This document shows, piece by piece, positions 43,342-51,329 of a stretch of 64,000 nt of DNA. Source of the DNA: Cylindrotheca closterium. Its lineage: Eukaryota; Bacillariophyta; Bacillariophyceae; Bacillariales; Bacillariaceae. The stretch is taken from assembly GCA_933822405.4 (NCBI GenBank), contig CAKOGP040001557.1, forward strand, positions 186,001-250,000. The letters run 5' to 3'. The position numbers and the translations under genes are program-made. Under the pieces are notes generated by a model. The model was not told the DNA's origin. It did no database searches and saw nothing but the letters and a program-made list of their open reading frames with translations. How positions within the stretch are numbered: position 1 is the first letter of the stretch; each line of letters starts with the position of its first letter.

Positions 43342-45201
43342 TTATTTCATATCCACGTCCATGCCATCGATTGGTTTGGACTTGATCTTCTTTGGCGGCA
43401 GGGCAATGGGAGGAGGATCCAAAATGTCCCCCGATTGGTAATCCAACATATAGTCCAAGGCACCGCATTGTTGCGCCAGCATGGTAGCAATGGCCTGTGT
43501 CTGAGCAAAGGTCAGGGGACCAATCCTTCCACCGCCACGATTTCGAAGAACGTCGTTCAACATGGGATCCGTATCTTCCAATGGAGGACATTCAAGACCC
43601 ACACGGATTCGAATCTGAACGGGAAAGGGACTCGAAGTAGCCTTTGGGTTCTTGGAAAAGGCAGTGGGGACCAAATTGAGCTGTGCCGTCGTCAAGGCTT
43701 CAAAGATTCCAAATAAGAGACGATCCGTCACATTGAAGAGAAAGATGGTAGATCCGGGTACAATGTGAGAAGCCGCTGCCTTCATGTGCGCCGGTAATCC
43801 AAACAGCCCACGTCCGAGACATTCGTCCATGGTATCCGCAGAACAACCAAAGATGAATCCTGGCCCCGGCATGCACGGCCATGCGGCACCATTTTGCGAT
43901 GGTGGTGGACAACGAAAGTCTTCCAAAAGCTTGTCGGGTGCCGGAGGAGGCAGAACGGGCTCGTTGTTTTCATCATCCTCGTCGTCGCCGTCTGCCCAAT
44001 TTTCGTACAGAGTCACTAGAGGTGAATTCCACAAGGCCTTCATGAGGGACTCGCCAGTCTTCCACTTCATATCTTGACAGAGTTGCGTGCTCTGGGTCGG
44101 AAGCAGCAAATCGGGAGCCGCTTCCAAAGCAGTCTCGATAGGAAATTCAGTAGTACGATACCATTCCAATCCAATGACATACGGGAATTTGGATGTCTTG
44201 TCCACCAAGGTAGCCTTTTTGGTCATGAGAGCAGCCCCTTGAATGTGTCGCGACGCCGACACGGTAAAGAAGAGCATGACTTGACGAAATACCCTGTTTT
44301 GCTTGTCAAGATAGGCTTGATTCAAGAGCTTGGCATGCTTTGGCTCTACGTACCATTCCTTTTCGACCGTGGAATAGGCCAAATCATCTTGCGTTGCAGC
44401 CAGCAAAATGAAAAAGTGGGCTTGTTCTGGTTCCACAATTGGATTTGGTTTACCTCCTCCACTGGCACCACCTTGAAAGTAATCAACAGTGGATGTATCC
44501 TGATTGGCAAACATGTTATCCGACAACTCCTTCTCCTCGATCTCTTCGCCTGGCTTTTGCCCCCCTTTCGGAAAGGTACGCAATTCGTGTTCGCCATGGG
44601 CAAAGTGACATCCCTCTCCAAAGGGACATTCTCCTTGCATAAAATGCTTACATAGACTAATCTTGTAAAATTCATTGGGTTTGGGAGCTGGCCTTCGCGG
44701 GGTCACTCCATCTTTCCCAGCAGCTTGCATCTGACTCAATCCCAAGGTGAAATCCGCAACCGCAGGAAGGTCCAATCGATCTCTCCGAACGTGCTTGTAT
44801 CGACAAAATGGTCCATGAATACAAAAGCCTTGACTGTAAAAGACGCATTCTAGCCGATTGGCTTCACTAATGTGCCGAAAGGGACAATCCTTAATTTTGC
44901 AGCGATCCCCATGCCGGCACAGTGGCATTTTACTCAAATCATATTGGTGCAAGAATTCGCAAGCACTTCCCTTCATGCACAGATCTCGCAGCCAGTGACG
45001 GCATACCACTGTTCGAAGACGGGGATCATGCTTGGCACTCGTCAATACGGGTTCGGCTTCTTCACCTGTCGCAAAGACGGAACCAGCTTTGCGGTAGGGC
45101 AAAGGATCCAAGGTTTCCGGAATACCATGTTTCAGGGCATAGTCTTCAAAGTCATATTCAATTGTGTTGGGTGTTATGGGATCCAGATATGTCGAATCCA
45201 T
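43342..45201 (-). CDS. CPSF30-type CCCH zinc-finger protein fused to YTH and DCD domains
   Basis: 619 aa, no intron, ATG at 45201 (the open frame extends upstream only from TTG). Four CCCH fingers: residues 67-84 (CX7CX5CX3H), 95-110 (CX5CX4CX3H), 119-136 and 184-202 (both CX7CX5CX3H), arranged as in the polyadenylation factor CPSF30/Yth1. Residues about 261-395 form a YTH domain (FFILLAATQDDLAYS, VMLFFTVSASRHIQGAA, VIGLEWYRTTEFP); Trp283 and Trp347 fall where the m6A-binding cage tryptophans lie. Residues about 447-543 match a DCD (development and cell death) domain (GFIFGCSADTMDECL, GLFGLP, GSTIFLFN, LLFGIFEA, FPVQIRIRV). Plants have a CPSF30-YTH fusion; the added DCD is unusual. Likely role: nuclear mRNA 3'-end processing linked to m6A recognition. 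Confidence 0.85.
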   Translation of the reverse strand: MDSTYLDPITPNTIEYDFEDYALKHGIPETLDPLPYRKAGSVFATGEEAEPVLTSAKHDPRLRTVVCRHWLRDLCMKGSACEFLHQYDLSKMPLCRHGDRCKIKDCPFRHISEANRLECVFYSQGFCIHGPFCRYKHVRRDRLDLPAVADFTLGLSQMQAAGKDGVTPRRPAPKPNEFYKISLCKHFMQGECPFGEGCHFAHGEHELRTFPKGGQKPGEEIEEKELSDNMFANQDTSTVDYFQGGASGGGKPNPIVEPEQAHFFILLAATQDDLAYSTVEKEWYVEPKHAKLLNQAYLDKQNRVFRQVMLFFTVSASRHIQGAALMTKKATLVDKTSKFPYVIGLEWYRTTEFPIETALEAAPDLLLPTQSTQLCQDMKWKTGESLMKALWNSPLVTLYENWADGDDEDDENNEPVLPPPAPDKLLEDFRCPPPSQNGAAWPCMPGPGFIFGCSADTMDECLGRGLFGLPAHMKAAASHIVPGSTIFLFNVTDRLLFGIFEALTTAQLNLVPTAFSKNPKATSSPFPVQIRIRVGLECPPLEDTDPMLNDVLRNRGGGRIGPLTFAQTQAIATMLAQQCGALDYMLDYQSGDILDPPPIALPPKKIKSKPIDGMDVDMK

Positions 45202-45730
45202 TGTACGTGTGTGTGTTGTGTTCTTGTGTTGTGTTCTTGTGTATGTGGTATTTTCTTTCTTCTTGAACGTGCTGTGTGTTTGTTGTGCTTTCAAGTCTTG
45301 GTTTTATTGTCTGAACATTGATTCTGATTTGATGCAAATGATTTGAATTTGTTTGTGCTTTTCTTATGCGTGGAATATGATAAGAAGCAGAGCTGATATA
45401 TCCAATGTAGGCCTATTGAATAATATGTGATGTTTCAGCAATAAAACTTGTGCTTTGCAATCGCCAATGGGTTGTACGATGGTTGAGGATGGTTGAGAGA
45501 TTGTTATCAAACAAAATCCTGATGATGGTACTAAAAGATGGGTTGGCGGATTGACCGTGGGCTTCCATCGTAACTCCGGGTGCTTTCAGACTTCGATCGA
45601 AAGGACAGACTGAAACGAAATTTCGCAATGTCACTCATCACGAGCAACAGGTGTAATGTAGTAACAGGTATTTTAAAAAAGGTCATACTACTACCGGTAT
45701 TACTTCGTAGCATCAATATATCGTTTAGCT
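45202..45730. other. Intergenic spacer
   Basis: 529 bp between the CPSF30-YTH-DCD start and the 3' end of the next same-strand gene. It holds the promoter region of the former, including TGTGTTCTTGTG-type repeats at about 45210-45245. No gene seen. Confidence 0.4.
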
Positions 45731-48439
45731 TTATTCCGCGTCGTCCGAATAGTCAAACGACTTGCTCCCGTTCATGCTGCTAGAGCCAAAAATCAGCACA
45801 CTCTTTCGTGCGAGTTGCTTCTTCTTGGTCTCTTTGGCGACGGATTCCTTGTCCTTTTCAGCATCCTCGGCCCACCAGGCATTGACAACTTCCACCACAC
45901 GTTTCGGTTCAGACTGCCGTTGCTTGGTTGTTGGTGGTGAACTACTACTATTCTTATGAGCCGGGGAAGCTGGCAGTGTTGGCTCCGATTGCCGTTGTTG
46001 TTTTGAGGATGGGCTTTGCAATGTTGATGGCACATTGTCCAAAGATGGTATTGGCATGGAAGTATGCATAGACGTTTTGGGAGCTGTTGTTGTGGGTGGC
46101 GATTTGAGTACTGGCGAACCAGACGAGTCACTCTTCATACTTGGTGGTATCTTGCTGGCTGACACCAACAACATGCTCTTTTGAGCGAGCTTTTTCTTCC
46201 TTGTGGCTTTGGCAAGGGACTGATCGTCGTCTTCATCCACGTTCCACCAGGCATCGAGGGCTTCTGTAGCTTTTAATTGTTGTTGGCGTTGTTCTTGTTG
46301 ACGTTGCTTTGGGGATGAGGTACGATCGTTGCTGGTATCCACAAAAGCCAGTGATGCCCACATGTCATCGGGCGTTGTTTGCGCTTTTTCTTTCTTTCCT
46401 GGTAGCACTGGTCGTTGCGTTTCTTCCATGGCCGCCTTCGTTTTCGCGTGTTCTTCGTGTTTGGCAGATGTAATGGGCATAAAGGCTTCATCAATATTGT
46501 CCCATGGATCATAGGCCAAGTCTACCTTGGCTATGGATGATTGCTTTCCTTTTGCCCGTGGGGAAAGGGATCTGCTTCGTGGCTTCCTTCCTTTCGTTGG
46601 GGAGGAGGCCTTGCTCTTTTTTATGTGCAGGGACGAACACTTCAATCCTCGTCGCGTTCGCTGTTGGGAAGCAGGGGTTCTTTCTTCATTGGAATTCCTC
46701 GCGGGGGAAGCCAGCATATGGGCCGAAGGATGCTTCGAGTTTCCAGAGGAGAATGATGCTCGTCGTTCATGAATGAAACGAGGCTCTGTGTGTTCTGGAG
46801 TTTCATTTCCAAAACTATTTCGGCGTTTCACTTTCAAAATAGACTTCGGACTGGTGAGATTCGGATTAGAGGGATTGGATGCAGGGTTGGATTGTTCCTT
46901 TCTTCTGGAACCAACCGATGATGCTGAACTCGTTCGACTCTTTACACCGGCTCGTTTTTCGAGCATTTGCTGTAGGCTTGCCTTTGAACGCTGCGTTGAT
47001 CCACCCTCAGCAGATGCAGGCGATTGGTTGACTGGTCCCCCTGGGTTGGACTGATACGAAACAACTCGCCTTGGTAGTGCTTTGGGGGTTGGTCGACTAT
47101 GATGCTTCCTGGATCCAAACGACAATGCTGCACTGTTTTCGCCGCTCAAACTGTCGTGTCTCGTCGGCTGAATTTGATTTGACTTGTTCGTTCCCGTGTC
47201 AAGGGATACAACAGAATCACCGGAGGAGACTCCTTCTGCCTGTGGTCGCTTGCCCGCCCTTCTAACAGAACCAACGGAGGAGGCGGAACTCTTCCGAGTC
47301 CTCTTTCTGATGCTCACTCGTTCCAACATGCTCTCAAGGCTTGCCTTTGAAGGCTGTTTCATTTTGGACTTGTTGTTCTCTGCTTCTTCACCATCTTCAA
47401 ACGAATTCTGGTGCAGACCACTGAAAGATGATGGTTTCCCTTCGATGGCCGGCGACAAAGAAGTGATAGTCCTCGCAGCAGGCTTCGGTGATACCGATTT
47501 GGACTTTCTACTGCTCTTTGACGATGCAGTATTTTTGCTCTTTGCCTTTCGGCTGCTCTTTGATTGTTGAGACGGCGAAGACATGGATTGACTAAACTCA
47601 TCCGAAGAATTCTCCCTTTGGGAACTATCCAGCCCCTTTTCGGTGGGAGATTGCAAATCATTCGATTTCTTTGGGCGACGCTTCTTCTTACAGCTTTTCT
47701 TGCTCTTGATACTTTCAGTTCTTTCCAGGCTGGCTTTCGAGGGTGTCAATAATATGGTCCCAGTGGCTGTGCTGACTTTGGTTCGTGGTTTCCTTCTCCG
47801 CCCATCTGAAGGTGATGTCAAACCTCTGTCTTCCGCCTCCATACTAGCTTTCGAGGGCAGCTTAAAACCATCACTGGAGACAAAGGACTGGCCGTCTCCG
47901 ATGATGACTTCTCCAAAGCCATCTGAATCCTCAGAATTGCCTGTCTGTGAATTTGGCATGATACCACCGGTATCGGTGGACACTAGCTGTTGCCGTGTTT
48001 CCATTAGACTCCAAAATGGAGATTCTCGTGAATCCTCAACAGGCTGTTTTTTTTTCGTTTTGCCTGATGTAGCCTTTATGAAAGATTTCCTTGGTTTTGA
48101 TATCCCCTTTCCCATTTCCTGAGACTCTTTTTTATTTTTCTTCGTTTTCTTCTTTTTGGAAAGACCCGAGGCCATGCTGAATCTTCCCAAACCACCAACA
48201 CTGGTGTGGAGAGCGTCTCTTGGCATCACAACTTGATCATCCGTGAAAATTGAATCCGCAGGCTCTTGAACAACATGATGTTGCGGTGAGTTGTTCACAA
48301 AGTCTGCAAAATCATTATCGTCTCTGCTGAAACTGAAGGATGACGATTCTTCTGTCGATGAATCTCTAGATATGTTTCTCATTCGTTTCTGCGTCGGTGA
48401 TCCACCGTTTGACATTACCTTTCGTTGCAACTTTAGCAT
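45731..48439 (-). CDS. Large Ser/Lys-rich disordered protein with acidic Trp motifs
   Basis: 902 aa, intronless, ATG at 48439. No recognised domain, signal peptide or TM segment; composition (Ser, Lys, Arg, Pro) predicts disorder. Two kinds of internal repeats: SKASLE/Q segments followed by a basic SSASSVGS block (SKASLESMLERVSIRKRT, SKASLQQMLEKRAGVKSR and two shorter SKAS copies), and C-terminal Trp motifs (DPWDNIDEAF, DDMWASLAFVD, DAWWNVDEDDD, NAWWAEDAEKD). The last two are each followed by a basic KKK-LA-KS-L element. It precedes the five-gene SLYFD family on the same strand and shares its composition and RRxS-rich style, but I do not see the SLYFD or GALE motifs, so membership is unproven. 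Confidence 0.75.
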   Translation of the reverse strand: MLKLQRKVMSNGGSPTQKRMRNISRDSSTEESSSFSFSRDDNDFADFVNNSPQHHVVQEPADSIFTDDQVVMPRDALHTSVGGLGRFSMASGLSKKKKTKKNKKESQEMGKGISKPRKSFIKATSGKTKKKQPVEDSRESPFWSLMETRQQLVSTDTGGIMPNSQTGNSEDSDGFGEVIIGDGQSFVSSDGFKLPSKASMEAEDRGLTSPSDGRRRKPRTKVSTATGTILLTPSKASLERTESIKSKKSCKKKRRPKKSNDLQSPTEKGLDSSQRENSSDEFSQSMSSPSQQSKSSRKAKSKNTASSKSSRKSKSVSPKPAARTITSLSPAIEGKPSSFSGLHQNSFEDGEEAENNKSKMKQPSKASLESMLERVSIRKRTRKSSASSVGSVRRAGKRPQAEGVSSGDSVVSLDTGTNKSNQIQPTRHDSLSGENSAALSFGSRKHHSRPTPKALPRRVVSYQSNPGGPVNQSPASAEGGSTQRSKASLQQMLEKRAGVKSRTSSASSVGSRRKEQSNPASNPSNPNLTSPKSILKVKRRNSFGNETPEHTEPRFIHERRASFSSGNSKHPSAHMLASPARNSNEERTPASQQRTRRGLKCSSLHIKKSKASSPTKGRKPRSRSLSPRAKGKQSSIAKVDLAYDPWDNIDEAFMPITSAKHEEHAKTKAAMEETQRPVLPGKKEKAQTTPDDMWASLAFVDTSNDRTSSPKQRQQEQRQQQLKATEALDAWWNVDEDDDQSLAKATRKKKLAQKSMLLVSASKIPPSMKSDSSGSPVLKSPPTTTAPKTSMHTSMPIPSLDNVPSTLQSPSSKQQRQSEPTLPASPAHKNSSSSPPTTKQRQSEPKRVVEVVNAWWAEDAEKDKESVAKETKKKQLARKSVLIFGSSSMNGSKSFDYSDDAE

Positions 48440-48964
48440 GTTATTGGTATTCTACCGTACGAAATGGTTGGCACTCAATAATGAATGGTTTCTGCAAGTT
48501 GCTGGTGGATGAAGATACATTTGACACGGCAAAAAAATTATTGTACCATACTTCGAACAGAAACCTCAAAACTTCCGCCGCGCCACATGAACATTTATTA
48601 TATATATTGCTTCTTCGAATACTATGGATCCCGATAATATCAATACGATCACCTATGTACTACGTTTGAGCATTAAACAGTTTTATATATGGACCCGTTT
48701 CCGTTGGCGGGGCACATGTGTCCCATTGATGGAAAAAGTGTGATTCAGAAGTTTAAAGTGATGAAAAGAAAGTACCTATGGTAGCACTATCCTCTTTCAC
48801 GCCGTATAATCCCACCTCAAAAGTGTGATTCAGAAGTGGCGATAGTAAAAGGTACCTGTTACCTATTCTGTCCCCGCCCTTGTGGTGCTTGATTGCCTCC
48901 GATATAGTGCATGAAAATTGAAAACCGATTATTTTACGCCGATGCTAAAAAGATGCACGCATTC
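48440..48964. other. Intergenic spacer
   Basis: 525 bp; a 15-nt direct repeat (GTGTGATTCAGAAGT) occurs near 48738 and 48821. No gene seen. Confidence 0.4.
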
Positions 48965-50716
48965 TCACATGGCAGTGGAATATCGTCTCATTTTTCTCAC
49001 CGCCTTAACTTTTCCAGCTTTTGAAGACCTTTTGGGTCCCCCATGTTCGGAAGACGATAGACTCATATTTCTCATTTTCTTGCTGACGACATCCGCCATG
49101 TCGTCACCTTTCACTCTCAAACTGCTGGACCTGCTCTTTTGCTTTGGACTTGGACTTGCAACGCCGTTCTTGATGGCCTTTTTCATGGATCTCCGTCTTG
49201 CGTGATGATCTGAACCCGCTGGTAAGCTTCGGAAAGATCCGGGCTGGACCAACTCGTCTTCAGCATCAAGAAACTTCTTGAGCTTTCTTCTCTCTTTCGT
49301 GGATCCTGGAGACAAGAGCGAATCCAACTGCGGATCAGACGGTTTTGACTTTGGAGAGCTGCGTCGTATAATATTTTCCGAGGCCACGGAATGACCAGAT
49401 TGATCCAAGACTTCCTTCTTCTTTCTCCTAGTGCCAGTAGATAATGATCTTCTAGGAGTGGGCTGGCTTGTCACAGAGAATAAGGATGTCTCGGAACTGG
49501 TGGAACAGGAGTCCAAGCTCCCTTTCTTCTTTCGTCTCACTGGGGTAACTGGGGCTGACACTTGACTCAAATCGTCATCGCCTGATGTGGAGTGACCGGA
49601 GCGATCAAAGTTCTTTCTCTTGATTTTGGATGCGGATGATGATCTTTTCCCATGGTTGGGTGGCTGTTCCGCACCCCTAACGATTGATAAACTCCTGAGA
49701 GAAGTAGCGCGTTTGGGTGTGGGTGCATAATCAAGATTGGAAGCAGAACCCCCCAAAAAATTTTCCCTTTTCGAACCCTTACGAGTTCGTCGCACTGCTT
49801 CTGTTGTTGTTGTTCTACTAGAGAGAGACAACGCATCCATCATCACTGTCCTCTTATTGGAAAGACTTCGATTCCTTGGAGACCGCGGACTCTGTGAGGC
49901 AACCTCGTCTTTTCTTCCCTTTCTGCTGTGGTTAGAAAGGGACAACGTGTCTCTCTTCTTCTTAGACAAGCTTCGTCTCATAGAAGTGCGTTCCATGGAC
50001 AAAGCTCTGTCTACCAAATCCTTTTTTGACAATGGTTTCGCTTTGCTCTCGGACAGAAATTGAAAATCTTCGTCGTCTGTGTCTGTTTCGTATTCATCAC
50101 ATGTGTCTGTTTCGTAATCGTCTTCATCGCATGTGTCTGTTTCATATTCGTTTTCATCGATTTCCAAACGCTTGATACTGGGCAGTTTTCGACTACCACC
50201 GGGGGACGGCTGAGAAGAGACTTTCTTCTTTTTTGATTTATTGTCCAAGGTTTCAGCAGTGGAACCTGCTGATTTGCTGTTTTTGGCTCGTTTCACAGCC
50301 TTCTTCTTTTGAGCTGGAGGGGGAGAAAGGAGTGCATCTAAAGTGGCAGATCGGTTTGTCGTTTTCTTCTTTCCTGATGCCGCCGGAGAAAGGAGTGCAT
50401 CCAAATCGGAGGATCGCTTTCCTGTTTTCAGCTTCAGTGACCTTTTCCGTGGGGTAGGAGAAAGCAGTGCCTCCAAAGCGCCACTCGGTGCGTCCTGTTG
50501 TTTCTTTGTCGCCTGTTTCTCGTTTTCCATATCGACGTACAGGGATGCATGGTTACTAAAGGATTTGCCTTCATCATCAGTGAACTCATAATCAGCACTG
50601 AAAAGTGATGTTGCCGAGGATGGCTTGGAAGCCATATCCTCCAAAGAGAATAGGTCATCTTCTGCGAGTCTGCTGCGCAATGTGTCGTCCTTCTGTGTCA
50701 TTAGTAAGCCAGTCAT
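48965..50716 (-). CDS. SLYFD/GALExLLSP tandem-family protein, member 1
   Basis: 583 aa, intronless; ATG at 50716 (upstream extension starts with TTG). No known domain; basic and Ser-rich. N-terminal module RLAEDDLFSLEDM, SATSLFSADYEFTDDE, then ASLYVDME (variant of the family SLYFD motif). GALEALLSP follows at about residue 79 and is repeated as DLDALLSP, TLDALLSP and, later, QLDSLLSP, each followed by lysines. Near residues 200-225 a YETDTCDE/YETDTDDE motif occurs three times. The central module is VDRALSMERTSMRRSLSKKK with DTLSLSNHS, and a SGHS-type repeat region follows. The C-terminal module is MRNMSLSSSEHGGPKRSSKA ending in KMRRYSTAM. Shares all modules with members 2 and 3. Numerous RRxS sites suggest basophilic kinase substrates (inference). 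Confidence 0.8.
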   Translation of the reverse strand: MTGLLMTQKDDTLRSRLAEDDLFSLEDMASKPSSATSLFSADYEFTDDEGKSFSNHASLYVDMENEKQATKKQQDAPSGALEALLSPTPRKRSLKLKTGKRSSDLDALLSPAASGKKKTTNRSATLDALLSPPPAQKKKAVKRAKNSKSAGSTAETLDNKSKKKKVSSQPSPGGSRKLPSIKRLEIDENEYETDTCDEDDYETDTCDEYETDTDDEDFQFLSESKAKPLSKKDLVDRALSMERTSMRRSLSKKKRDTLSLSNHSRKGRKDEVASQSPRSPRNRSLSNKRTVMMDALSLSSRTTTTEAVRRTRKGSKRENFLGGSASNLDYAPTPKRATSLRSLSIVRGAEQPPNHGKRSSSASKIKRKNFDRSGHSTSGDDDLSQVSAPVTPVRRKKKGSLDSCSTSSETSLFSVTSQPTPRRSLSTGTRRKKKEVLDQSGHSVASENIIRRSSPKSKPSDPQLDSLLSPGSTKERRKLKKFLDAEDELVQPGSFRSLPAGSDHHARRRSMKKAIKNGVASPSPKQKSRSSSLRVKGDDMADVVSKKMRNMSLSSSEHGGPKRSSKAGKVKAVRKMRRYSTAM

Positions 50717-51329
50717 GTGACGAAATTGACAACTTTCCTTCAATTGTTAATGACTAGTGATATTGCAAATGCTCAGAGCTCATTGCATAGTCCACAGGCT
50801 GGAACTTTTGGTTTGTCATGCAGTCATTTTCGCCAGCTCCACGAAACGAGCCGGACTTCCATTCCCATAAGTAGATCGTGGTCGTTGGTCGTATTTGGAA
50901 AGATGAATAAGGAAAAGAGCCAATTAGGGTCGTGAAAAAGTTCTTTTTCTAAAAGTTCGAGATGCGTACGTACCTCTGGTAGTGACTATAGTCATTATTT
51001 TGTCATTCCAACTCCCACCACTCGATCACACACCCTCTGCTCTCTTCTCTGGCAGAATTTTTTGATGGTTGCGGACAGCTGACGAACTTCNNNNNNNNNN
51101 NNNNNNNNNNNNNNNNNNNNNNNNNNNNNNNNNNNNNNNNNNNNNNNNNNNNNNNNNNNNNTCCATCCAAAGCCAGTCAATATAAGACAGGACACAACTA
51201 AAACGTCGAACTTCCTTGCGAGAAAAGAAAGCAGGCAGCTGTAGTTCAATCTATTTGTATTTATCTTAGAGTTTTCTATAGTCCAAGGTGTAAGACGCAT
51301 TTCAAATACAAGAAGTCTTGATAGATTCA
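50717..51329. other. Intergenic spacer with assembly gap
   Basis: About 610 bp between family members 1 and 2, including 71 Ns. No gene seen on either side of the gap; apparent frames crossing the Ns are not meaningful. Confidence 0.6.
51091..51161. other. Assembly gap (71 Ns)
   Basis: Run of N, so true length and content are unknown. It sits inside the tandem gene family, where collapsed repeats are a common cause of such gaps. Confidence 1.

Noticed and set aside
45202..45294. N-terminal extension of the CPSF30-YTH-DCD frame
   Set aside because: Opens with TTG and encodes a Thr/His/Asn-rich repeat from a TGTGTTCTTGTG microsatellite; the first ATG is at 45201.
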